From assembly GCF_964656455.1 (NCBI RefSeq), contig NC_135712.1, positions 71,863,239 through 71,927,238 on the forward strand: a DNA stretch of 64,000 bases. Direction: 5' to 3'. Source of the DNA: Halichoerus grypus. Lineage: Eukaryota > Chordata > Mammalia > Carnivora > Phocidae. Numbering within the stretch: the stretch's first letter is position 1; each line of letters begins with the position of its first letter. The notes under the pieces were generated by a model that searched no databases, was not told the DNA's origin, and was given only the letters and a program-made list of their open reading frames with translations. Shown here in pieces: positions 22,000-31,219 of this stretch. The position numbers and the translations under genes are program-made.

Positions 22000-24900
22000 C
22001 CTCACAGTGTCAGCAGTCTATGTCATCTCTAGGTTGATACCACAGGGCGGTGGTTCCCCTAAAGAACTGGAGAGTCTGTGCCCGTCTCCCAGAACTTCAG
22101 CTCAAGGCAGGAATGAGAGACACTGTCCTTGCTCCGAAATCAGCCCCACACCACCCAGAACTGTCCCCTGGTCACTTCGCAGGCCCTGGGGTGGACGGAA
22201 CACTGGGCTACAGAGCACTGCTCTTCACTCCTGGCCTTTCCTCTCAAAGGACTGGAAAACAGGGTCCCTTCCAAGTCAAACAAGAGCTAATTGGTCCTGG
22301 GCCACAAGCATGGGCATAAAGGGAGTAGTGTTTCCTGATTCCAGTCTTCACTGATTAGACAGCTTCCAGACGGCATGCTTCCTCTGGGAAGAGGCCCAGC
22401 TTTGCTTGCTCATTGGTGACTTTGCACTTGACTCTGATGCACACTCGAGGGGTAAGCCACGGGGAGGAGAAGTGCCACACATGACGCTGTCCTTCGGAAC
22501 CTCAGAAAATGGAGCCCTCTCTGCCTGAAAACCAGCAGCTTGAACTCAGCCTCAGTCAGCACGGGCTTCTAGAACCTTCTTAGTGAGCCTGATGCAGATT
22601 GCCCAGGCTCATTGTTGTGTTCCCATCTTTCTTCTCAACCCTCTCGGAAGTGAAAGTGGAAAATTCTGAGCCTTAGGATCCAAGAAAGACCAGCCCAGGA
22701 GAAAATCATGGAAAGAAAGGGGGAAAGGAGGGTCTGTGATTGGGGTGGGTGGGAGGAGAAAGGGTTATTCATGACAACATGCATTCTTTCCCAGGTCCTC
22801 TGGCCAGGCTCTCTAGTTGAGAGACTTGTTGGAGTGACCTTGGCAATGATCATCAGGGAAAGACTTGAAGGGAGGAAATGACTTAGCTTTTCAAAATGAT
22901 TTCAAATACCTCTTTCCGTAAAGACGGGTTTTCTTCATGAAAACTAGTGTACTCGTTTTTAATAGTCTTTTTTAATGAGTATTAGTTAGGGCATACTCAA
23001 TAGAATAAATTTAGGAAATTCATTGCCCATACCTGGAAGAATGTACTTGAAGGTTCTTAATTTGTGTTTTCCCAACAAGCCTCGTTGATTTCTGGAAAGA
23101 CTCAGTATTTACAGTGGACTGCCTCCAAGAGGGCTTGTTTCGCATTTGAAGTTATTTCTGAAGAAGAAGAAATCCTGTCCCCTCTAATGTGTGTCTCCAG
23201 GTGACAGTGGAGGATGGAGACAAGCCTCTGCAGAGGCCCAAGTCCAGGATGAGTCAGGGCAACTTGGTGGACTGTGGGCTTGGAGCTTAATCTGAGAAAC
23301 TTCTGGAAGCTCCAGGACTCGGAACCAGATACCTACATTCATACAGAGGCCCCTGCAGCCTCAGCACATACCTCTGGCAGTGCCCTGTGAATATATATCA
23401 TCAGCCCCAGGCCCTGTGAGGAAGGCGAGGGTCTGGGGCCCTCTCTGACCCCCCTCAGAGAGGCTCTTGGGTCTGACCCCCTTCCCAGCGAGGCACCAGC
23501 AGCTTCTGCCTCACCTGCCAGCCAGGTCCCCAGAGGCCGTGGCCTTGGCAGTGTCAGCCAGCTTCAGAAATTAGATTGAAATCCAAGTGCTGCTCCTGGG
23601 AACCTTAGCCCATGGAATCTGAGGCTAAGACGAAAGGGACTTTAGAGACCAGAGCCCTCGCATTCCAGTCGGGCCTGCCCCTGATGCACTGGGGACCTCT
23701 ATCCCGTCCCTGTGAGAATGCGGGCCGTGACGTCCCCACACTGCCCAGGAGCCGAGGTGGGGAACGGAAGAGGGCTCTGCCGTGCTTGCCGTGCTGCGGC
23801 AGCCGAGGACCCGGCCGGACCACCCCGTTCGGCCCGTTCACATGGGATCAAGGCCCGCGCTCGTGAGCTCCAGTCCCTCAACGTCTCTGTGTCCTTCTCT
23901 CCATCCCAAGGCCGGTGTGGTTCCTCCACACAAACCAGCTGACACGGAGGCCAGGACAACCCACCTCTCCTCCAAGTGGCTGCTCTGTCTGTCTGGGTTC
24001 ATTTTGAAGCAGTAGGCATCCTTTAAACAAGGGCACCCTGGAAATAATTTTGTACTTAGGGAATCACTGGTTCACTTTCAGGCTGTTTTTCTGCTTCAGC
24101 AGACATCCTGGGTGGCTTGCGTTTCCAGTTTCCTGTCCCTCCTTCGCTTCTCCTTACAAATCATAATGTGCTGATGTCCCAGACCTGGTTCTCTCTGGCT
24201 TTGTTATAAAATGCCTCTTTGTGCCGATAGCAACAGCAGGGCTAGGCATGAGCTTCCCAAAGAGCCACCTGGGTTATGGGCTCCACCTGGAAGGGTGCTC
24301 GTTTTTCTCTCTCTGCCTCTGGCCCTGCTGTCCTGAGCCCAGCAAGTTCGGTAGCAGGTCAGTCTGGTAGAGACAGGGAAGCTCCGTGGAGTACCGCAGG
24401 GCTGCGGATGACCTCTCCGCTCCCTAGCTTGCTCAAGAGTAGAGACCGTACTGAGCCCTTTGAAAAGCCCTGAGCACCCTCTCGTGGTCCCCTGCCCCTC
24501 ACCACGCCAGAGAAATGTGGCCCTGGGGGCTCAAGTGCTCCGTGCAGTGGCTCGCTTTCCATCTGCAGCTGCAGCTTTGTGTCCTGATATTTTCCTGCCC
24601 CCCCGGTTCCAGACGACACCGAAGGCTACGTAGCCTGAGCCACACCGACCTTTCCATCATTCCTTGTCAAGTCATTTCATGTTCTGAAGGCCCCGCCGTG
24701 TGGGCGCCGTGCGAGGTGCTGAGGTTGTGGAGAGGCCTCAGAGATCGGGGAGGGCGGACTTGACCACCAGCCTGTGCCCTGTTCGTCCTCCCCTGGTCCT
24801 CTGGGAAGGGGAGAGACGAGACCTGGGGGAAGAACAGAAGGAGGATGATGGCCTCGCAGTGTCCAGGGCCTCCACAGGCCTGGCCCTGCCTGTCTACTCC

Positions 24901-26270
24901 AGACGTCTCCTCTCCCGTGCCTCCCCTCCCTGGAGAATGCTTCTCCTCTCTCCCCGAAGCCTGAATCCATGCCTTGGCAGTAAAACTCCCATCCTCCTGG
25001 TTGGAGGACCCCTCCTCTCCCATGCTGTGGTGGCCCAGATTCATTTGGTAGAATGTTAGTGGCTTGCAGCCTGGACCCGAAGGTAACCATTTGGAAGAAA
25101 TACGGTAAAATGGACCAAGTTGCCAGAGCACATTCCAGTGCCCCTGTGATCCCATCACTGCAGGCTTTTGTGGCTAGAAGGGCTCCAGCATCTCCGTGTG
25201 CTCTGGAAGCTTATTTTTGCCAAGGTTGTTATCACCAAGCAGGCGCCAGAGCTTGTTCCACTCACAGTCCAATTACGGCAAAATTCAAACAATAGACCTG
25301 TTATTCCACTTGTCAGAATGTCCAGAGGGAATGCTTTTCCCCTCACCAGGATCAGACTCTCGGTGCCCTTTGTGATGATACACGAGACCTCAAGGAAGGT
25401 CTCTCTGATTCCCAGACACAGAGCAGTGTGTGGGAACTGGGAAATGGATCTCTATGGCCGCCGTGGGGCCTGCTCTTCTTTCCCCTGCACTGGCCGCTTC
25501 ACCACACAGATCCTGCCCTGTGACTGGTTGGGGGAGCGACCTCTGGGAGGCTCAGGGGGTGGCACTTCCAGGCTGGGGGCAGACTTGGCTTGCCCCGATG
25601 CATCCCCCATCCCGAGGACTGTCGAGGGAAGGGGCAGAGCTGGTAAAAATAGGTGGGATGTGGTGTGATGTGGATTACGCTCCTGCCCCTTGCCCTCAAC
25701 AAAGGGCCTGCCATCTCCCTGCTGTCCTGCAGGCCGCAGGCTCCTCTGGGGACATGGAGCCCAGGCCCCCCTCTGCGTCCTGCTGTGCCCCACCCCAGCA
25801 GCGTGCACGGGAACTTGCACAGGAGCTTAAGGAGGTTGGAGAACAGAGTGGCTGGCGCTCTGACCATGTCACCCACAAGGAGGTTTCTCGATCTGTCTCC
25901 CCTTCTCCAAATGGAAGCATTTGGATAGAAGACCTGGAAGGGTCCCTCTGGCGCTAACACCCCATGAACTGTAGACCTAGATCAGATTTCTAAATCTGCC
26001 TTGAGAGAAGACTGAGGAGACATTCCCTCTAAAATAGCCATAATTCTACCTGGCTGTTCCCCAGCTGCTTTTCACCCTAACCCACGCGTGTAGGCCTTGA
26101 GCTGTGTTTCAGGCCTCCAACCCCTGTCCAGCCTTTCAGAAGTGCGGGGCTTGGGCCTTAATAAATGAAGCTTGTTCTAAAGCGGAAACCCAGTTTATTT
26201 TAGCCTGCATATAGCTTTCTACTGCTTTACCAGATCACTGCTCAGAAGCGCTTCCCCCACCTCTCTCCTC
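22000..26270. other. Unique intronic DNA without recognised feature
   Basis: Over 4 kb with no repeat I can name. 22890-23170 is AT-rich and less repetitive-looking than its surroundings; 23690-23880 is GC- and CpG-richer. Open frames at 24667-25957 overlap on both strands and show no protein family character. Confidence 0.4.
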
Positions 26271-26278
26271 TCCTTTTC

Positions 26279-26495
26279 AAGATCACAAAGACAGGAGCAC
26301 CTGGGTGGCTCAGTCGGTTAAGCATCTGTCTTCGGCTCAGGTCATGATCCCAGGGTCCTGGGATCGAGCCCCATGATGGGCTCCCTGCTCAGCGGGGAGT
26401 CTGCTTCTCCCTCTCCCTCTGCCTGCTTGCTCTCTCTCTCTCTCTCTGCCAAATAAATAAATAAAATCTTTTTTAAAAAAAAGATCACAAAGACA
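26279..26495 (+). mobile_element. SINEC with perfect 15-bp TSD
   Basis: A full-length body at 26294-26480, including the 'ccctgctcagcgggga' block, CT-repeat and AAATAAATAAATAAA tail. The duplication aagatcacaaagaca is identical at 26279-26293 and 26481-26495. It sits about 550 bp upstream of the XXYLT1 terminal exon, in the sense direction. Confidence 0.95.
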
Positions 26496-26539
26496 AGGGG
26501 ATAGAAAGTTCTATCAGGATTGTTGCCATCTTAAAAAGT

Positions 26540-26770
26540 AGACTCTGGAGCCAGATGCCTGGGTTTAGTCCCTGGTTCTGCAACTGCATACTCATTAGCT
26601 GTGTGACTTCAGGCAAGCTACAGAACCTCTCTGTGCATCATTTTCCTCCGCTGGGAAGTGACAGACCACCCCAGAGAGCACCCGTCTCATAGGCTATGGT
26701 GGGGGAGGAAATAAGCTGATTTTGTGCAGGGCCCGCTGCTTGCTGAGTCCTATACAAACGTTAGCAATGT
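26540..26770 (+). repeat. MIR SINE
   Basis: 'gactctggagccagatgcctgggtttagtccctggttctgc', 'agctgtgtgacttcaggcaagctacagaacctctctgtg' and a degraded 3' part match MIR along most of its length. Confidence 0.85.
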
Positions 26771-26804
26771 TGCATTCCTGAAGGAGCAGAGGATATGGGA
26801 AGAC

Positions 26805-26960
26805 CGTGAGGCTTGGAGTCAGGAGGCCTGGGTCTGAGTGCAGTTGTGCCACTTTCTGGTGGTGTGATGCCGATTCCGAACCTAAGACCCTCCCAGTCCT
26901 CAGAGCAGTAAAACAGGAGTGAAAATGGCATCTCTCTCCAGGCTGGTTGTGAAGACCCAG
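26805..26960 (+). repeat. MIR SINE, second tandem copy
   Basis: 'ggcttggagtcaggaggcctgggtctgagtgcagttgtgccac' and 'cagagcagtaaaacaggagtgaaaatggc' match MIR. It ends about 70 bp before the exon 4 acceptor. Confidence 0.75.
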
Positions 26961-27008
26961 GAAAATAGGGCCGGCAGACTGTTTTACCCGCACAAACCCG
27001 GTGAAATC

Positions 27009-27029
27009 TGCTCTCTTTCCCCCTCCCAG
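27009..27029 (+). promoter_or_regulatory. XXYLT1: Splice acceptor of XXYLT1 terminal exon
   Basis: A pyrimidine tract (ctctctttccccctccc) runs into AG at 27028-27029. The open frame becomes XXYLT1-like only from base 27030, and the codons before it do not resemble the protein. The exon starts with the last base of a split codon, so the upstream exon must end with two bases of a codon. No other AG nearby has an equally good tract. Confidence 0.9.
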
Positions 27030-27426
27030 GCACACATTCTGGCAGTTCCGCCACGAGAACCCCAAGACACGGGTTGGGGGCCCTCCCCCCGAGGGGCTGC
27101 CTGGCTTCAACAGCGGGGTGATGCTGCTGAACCTGGAGGCCATGCGCCAGTCCGCCCTCTACAGCCGCCTGCTGGAGCCGGCGCAGGTGCAGCGGCTGGC
27201 CGACAAGTACCGCTTCCGCGGCCACCTCGGGGACCAGGACTTCTTCACCATGATCGGCATGGAGCACCCCGAGCTCTTCCACGTGCTGGACTGCACCTGG
27301 AACCGGCAGCTTTGCACCTGGTGGAGGGACCACGGCTACAGTGACGTCTTTGAGGCTTACTTCCGGTGCGAGGGCCACGTCAAGATCTACCATGGGAACT
27401 GCAACACCCCCATCCCGGACGCCTAG
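27030..27426 (+). CDS. XXYLT1: XXYLT1 terminal coding exon (partial CDS)
   Basis: XXYLT1 is an ER-membrane, retaining GT8-like enzyme. It uses UDP-xylose to add the second, terminal alpha-1,3-xylose to Xyl-Glc-O on EGF repeats of Notch and other EGF-repeat proteins. The exon encodes one split codon plus 131 residues and a TAG stop, about the last third of a roughly 393-residue protein. Visible GT8 features, numbered from the first whole codon, are: FNSGVMLLN (26-34); LGDQDFF (66-72), whose Gln69 aligns by length with Gln330 of the mouse enzyme; and KIYHGN (118-123), whose His121 (codon 27391-27393) fits the C-terminal metal-binding His of GT8 enzymes. Four cysteines (88, 95, 113, 124) suit a disulfide-bonded lumenal domain. 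There is no frameshift or internal stop, so the exon looks functional. The catalytic DxD and membrane anchor are in exons outside the window. Family residue numbers are from memory. Confidence 0.95.
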
Positions 27427-28570
27427 GTGCATCCCCGTCTGCCGTGCCCTCGGGTCTCCGGGGGAGCCCAAGGGGCACCCCTGCTACCGGCCCCAGGCTG
27501 GCGTCCGAACCTCTGTGGGGATGTGCTTCCGGACGAGGTGCTGCCGCTGTCCCGCCCAGTGAGGACTGGCCTATGCGTTGCTGGTGCTCGGGGCCGTTTC
27601 TCTCCGGGGGGCCGGGCATCGTGGAGGGCCAACACATAGACATCTTCCAGGGGGCTCGGAAACAGGTGCGTAAAGAGGAGAAAGGAAAGACAATGGCCCT
27701 TCGTGCCCTCAGCCCCCAAACAATGGAAATCCTTTTAAGCACTGGCATTTCTTAGACCAAATATAAATTTATTTTAAATTGACAAGCTTCCCTTTTGCCA
27801 GAAAGAACAAACAGTACTGCTAGGGCTCCCAGGGAGCGCTGAACGAGCGAGCTGGGGTTTTCACAGCCGGCCCCAAGTTGAAGCATCCAGTGAATGCCCA
27901 CCTTCCACACACGCACCCTAGGAGGCTGTGTGCTTGTTCCCACCATGCCCACATTGCCCGGTCAGGGTGTGAAGGTCACCACCGGCTCGGGGAGGGTCTG
28001 CAGGGCCAGCCGCGGCCCACCTGAGAAACCCGGCCTCATTACTGTAGCTTCCCCAGCTTCTCGCTCCCAGCCGCATCCCAGAACCTCATTATCTCTCCTT
28101 CATCCCAGCCGGCTTCAGGTGACCATACTGTGCTAGGAAGTCAGATCCGCCATCAAAGAACAGAGCTCGGCCACCCCCAGGGACAGGTGATAGAGTCATC
28201 TGGATGGGGAAGATGCATTCCAAAGAGGAGCCCCTCAGTTTCTGCGCATAACCAGGTGGCTCCGAAGGGGGGGTCCCTCGTAGACTGATAGGCATTCAGT
28301 CTCTGTTTAAAACCTCATCCTATGATTTATCTTATTGCATCATATTAGACCCTGTTCCTTCGAAGAAATTAGGTTCTTCTCTGAATGAGTTCCCTTGTAA
28401 GATGCAGACACGAAGCCCCTGATGGTGCATTTTGTATAGTTCAGCGGAGGTCCTCGGGGAAGAACTGTGGTTGAATTTTCATCTCCTTTGATTTCCATTT
28501 CATTCACTTTTTTATTTCTCTTCACCATGAGTGAGAATAGCTAATAAACAAGCTTTGAGAACACAATGAT
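27427..28570 (+). other. XXYLT1: XXYLT1 3' UTR (inferred)
   Basis: The sequence after the stop continues GC-rich for about 200 bp and then becomes mixed. It holds no recognisable repeat before the SINE at 28638. The first canonical AATAAA downstream of the stop is at 28543, giving a 3' UTR of roughly 1.1 kb. A weak AATATA variant near 27757 could support a shorter form. The end point is approximate because only RNA data can fix it. Confidence 0.65.
28543..28548 (+). promoter_or_regulatory. XXYLT1: Candidate polyadenylation signal (AATAAA)
   Basis: This is the first canonical AATAAA after the XXYLT1 stop codon. A CA dinucleotide lies about 20 bp on, followed by a T/GT-rich stretch (ttgtttcttct) from about 28577, the usual arrangement of a cleavage site and downstream element. 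The signal is outside any recognised repeat, unlike the A-rich SINE tail near 28800. Confidence 0.6.
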
Positions 28571-28623
28571 TAACGTTGTTTCTTCTCCGATCCTGGTTTA
28601 CTGCTCCCTGGAGGTTCTGAATC

Positions 28624-28839
28624 AAGAGTGCAGTCAGGGGCGCCTGGGTGGCTCAGTTGGTTAAGCGGCTGCCTTCGGCTCAGGTCATGATCCTGGAGTC
28701 CCGGGATCGAGTCCCGCATCGGGCTCCCTGCTCGGCAGGGAGTCTGCTTCTCCCTCTGACCCTAACCCCTCTCATGCTCTCTCTCATTCTCTCTCAAATA
28801 AAAATAATCTTTAAAAAAAAAAAAAAAGAGTGCAGTCAG
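28624..28839 (+). mobile_element. SINEC with perfect 14-bp TSD
   Basis: Full-length body at 28638-28825, starting ggcgcctgggtggctcag and ending in a 15-bp A-run. The duplication aagagtgcagtcag is identical at 28624-28637 and 28826-28839. It lies just beyond the proposed XXYLT1 poly(A) signal. Confidence 0.95.
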
Positions 28840-29094
28840 TGTTATTCAGAGCCCTCCCACCCCCCGCCGTCCACATGACGGAGCTTAGCGTGCTCCCCGG
28901 CCATGGGGACGGGGAGGGCAGCCGGTCGTATCGGGGTCACTAGAGAATCATCTCCTGGAAGCAAGAACAGCCCCTTCCCTCCTTACTCCAGACTGTCCGG
29001 TTACATCACCCCCTGACCAAACGGAGCACGTCTCTCTCCTGCCTGTGCTCCGGCAGAACTGGTCTGTTCTCCTAGGTGCTTGATTTCCCATTTA

Positions 29095-29205
29095 TAGCTG
29101 CTAGTTGTTGAACACCTGCCGTGCGCCGAGCATCGTATTGGGGGTTGATGCACAACTGATGACGCTCACGAAAACCTCATGGAGCTGATTCCGATTTTCA
29201 AGTTT
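29095..29205 (-). repeat. MIR fragment
   Basis: 'gttgttgaacacctgccgtgcgccgagcatcg' and 'gacgctcacgaaaacctcatggagctgattccgattttcaa' match the 3' half of MIR in reverse. Confidence 0.55.
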
Positions 29206-29214
29206 ATTGTAAGA

Positions 29215-29600
29215 AAATAACTAGAGATGTGGATAGAGAGTCATTATCACACCAGTTGTTTTAAATAGAAAACAACTGAGATCAACTTAAAATGTTGACT
29301 AGGGGAGTGGATAAATTATGTTACATCCATATAATAAAATAGTTTAGGCATTAAAATCGTATTTTTCAAGAGTATTTAATGCCTTGGGAAATGCTTACAA
29401 TGTGCTGTTAAGTAAAGAAGGCAAAATATAACATTATATGTACAGTATGATCCCTACTGTATTTTAAAAATTATATATTTGTGTGTATGCATATATGTAA
29501 AAAGAGAGCCTGTTTCACTATATTTAATTAGTTCAAATCCTAAAAAAACATATGTTTCAAACACCACATTAAAAATTTTTTTTAATGTGAAAAAGTGGGT
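29215..29600 (+). mobile_element. Old L1 3' fragment
   Basis: 'gagtggataaattatgttacatccatataataaaat', 'cttgggaaatgcttacaatgtgctgttaagtaaag' and 'atgatccctactgtatttt' follow the ORF2 end and 3' UTR order of old mammalian L1 elements. The tail of the same pattern seems to resume at 30040-30150. Confidence 0.65.
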
Positions 29601-29663
29601 AAAATGCTAGAGAATTTTAGACTCGTAATAACAAAGGTATTTTTCCGACATTAATTTCAATAA

Positions 29664-29951
29664 TTCAAGGGTTTCTGTAGCTACGAGAGTCCTTTGTTAG
29701 TGCAAAGAAAAAACAATGAACTTGTTGATCAAAATGGGCAAAAGCCAAACCAAAGCTCCTCCTTTACCATTGAGATCACCTCCTCAGGAGCTTCCCCTCC
29801 TCTGTCACCAGTGGCCTTGGTGAACAGCAAGATAACACTCAACAGGAAATCCAGCCGGCCCAGCAAAGCCAATGGGTACAACTTCTGGACAGCTCTTAGA
29901 CGGCTGGTTCCTCATTGGAATCCTGTTATAATCGATGCAGTGCAAACATGA
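29664..29951 (+). other. Unidentified 96-codon open frame between L1 fragments
   Basis: The frame runs from just after a stop at 29661-29663 to TGA at 29949-29951 and has no ATG near its start. The product is Ser/Pro/Asn-rich and ends in a more hydrophobic segment (ALRRLVPHWNPVIIDAV). I do not recognise it as an L1 protein or a named family. It could be chance, a piece of an old inserted transcript, or a repeat-derived frame. No promoter, poly(A) signal or duplication was found around it. Confidence 0.25.
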
Positions 29952-30039
29952 CTAATTGTGCTGTGTTTCCTTTGCCTGATGAAAACTTTCACTGCATTGC
30001 ATAAGCCTATAGGAATGAGTGGAACAGAAGTCTGAAAAG

Positions 30040-30150
30040 AACATTTCTGGGTACTAGGAAGGATTAAGGTGCTTTCTATCTTCATCTGTATTTATTTCGA
30101 TATTTCTGAATATTAATTACTTTTGTAATCATAAATGCTATAAAACTGTA
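30040..30150 (+). mobile_element. L1 3' tail fragment (probably part of 29215-29600)
   Basis: 'aaggtgctttctatcttcatctgtatttatttcg' and 'gaatattaattacttttgtaatcataaa' resemble the 3' end of old L1 elements. Together with 29215-29600 this brackets 440 bp of other DNA. Confidence 0.45.
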
Positions 30151-30167
30151 GCCACTGCCATCCGCCT

Positions 30168-30201
30168 CTTCCCCCCCGTTCCCCCCTCCCCCCCCCCCCA
30201 G
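30168..30201. repeat. C-rich tract
   Basis: Runs of 5 to 13 C separated by T or GTT; G-quadruplex-capable on the minus strand. Confidence 0.85.
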
Positions 30202-30734
30202 TTACAGGCAAGTATCGTCCTGGCTACTCTACAGCTCACGCTGACCATGGTTACCATCACCTGTAAGAAAACATAATCTCGGCTAAGTAGGCTCTGGGTT
30301 TTCAACTTTCCCTATGGATGCCCTAGTTCTCTGAATAAAAGTGACCTAATAATAGCATCTCTAGCCTCTGCTTCCGTTTCTGATTCTGTCATCTTGTGTG
30401 TGTACGCAAATGATAACGGCCTTTGGAAAGCTTGCGGGCCTGGCGGAGAGGTTTACTCTTGTGTGTGTCACAGTCTAAGTACGCACCCCTTCCCATAGCA
30501 TCTCTCCGGCCCCAGAGCGCTGTGCTGGGTCAGTGGGCCTCCAGCCAGAGCACAGCAGCGGTTTGTGGGCCACAGGAGCAAGTTCGCTGTGCCTCACAGC
30601 ACCTGCTTTGACTAAGGGCAAACCTCGGTTCATTCTAAGACCTTCTGGCTGAAATCCACATGCAAAGCCCAGAGGTTTGGCTGCGGGTGGAGTTTGGCAG
30701 GGCAAGCAGAAATTTCCGAGCAAGCAGGGTGGTG

Positions 30735-30960
30735 TGATAGAGAGAACCTCGCGCCTAAGAGAGGACTGCCTTTGAATCCATGGTCAGCCCTCACCACCTC
30801 GGCAATCTTGGACAACCAAGGCCACCTCTTTCTCCACTTCGAGACACTGGTAACGAGAGCTCCGTCAAAGGAGTGTTGTAGGAAGAAGGAGATGTGTAAG
30901 GGCTTGGTAAGCAGGGAAATAATACAGAGATGCAAGGGGATTCTTAGAGTTACTACTTAA
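30735..30960 (+). repeat. MIR SINE (diverged)
   Basis: 'gactgcctttgaatccatggtcagccctcaccac', 'ctcggcaatcttggacaacc' and 'tttctccacttcgagacactgg', followed by 'gtaagggcttggtaagcag', are in MIR order. Confidence 0.5.
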
Positions 30961-31124
30961 AATATTCTTTTTAAATAATAAACGACAGCCTTTTGAGGCA
31001 CATTAAATGGGTTGGTGGCACCTCCCTCAGCCCAGTGGATGACCAGACGCTTGCTTGTAGGTGGTCTGATTTTTTTGTGAGCCACTCACTCTGGAGAGGC
31101 CTGGGTATGTCCAGGAGGTTAGGG

Positions 31125-31215
31125 GTCCTGGGATAAACCCTTCCCTCTCTGGGCTCAGTGTCTGGATCTGTAAAAACAAGGGCGTCGGGGGTTGGACTAG
31201 CTCTCCAAGCAGCGC
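31125..31215 (+). repeat. MIR-type 3' fragment
   Basis: 'ccctctctgggctcagtgtctggatctgtaaaaac' followed by 'gggggttggactagctctcc' matches the MIR core with the CR1/L2-like tail. Confidence 0.55.
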
Positions 31216-31219
31216 CCCC

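Larger units (their letters stand above)
1..27029 (+). other. XXYLT1: Last intron of XXYLT1 (3' part)
   Basis: This stretch lies directly upstream of a terminal-exon splice acceptor and holds no reading frame that resembles a conserved protein. It is inferred to be the 3' part of the last XXYLT1 intron. The human gene is known to have few exons separated by very long introns, which fits at least 27 kb of intron here. Its content is interspersed repeats (listed separately) in unique DNA. The donor site and the preceding exon lie outside the window, so the intron assignment rests on the exon alone. Confidence 0.8.

Noticed and set aside
24667..25158. Overlapping 130-175-codon frames on both strands at 24.7-26.0 kb
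   Set aside because: Frames on both strands and in several registers are open at once, which follows from GC content; none shows a conserved motif.
26919..27344. +1 frame open through the XXYLT1 exon
   Set aside because: An Ala/Gly/Arg-rich shadow of the real frame, starting inside a MIR.
26761..27471. 236-codon minus-strand frame opposite the XXYLT1 exon
   Set aside because: Antisense shadow of a GC-rich coding exon; the real frame on the + strand is a recognised protein.
28790..28830. AATAAA-like string as XXYLT1 poly(A) signal
   Set aside because: It is the A-rich tail of a SINEC; the signal at 28543 lies earlier and outside repeats.
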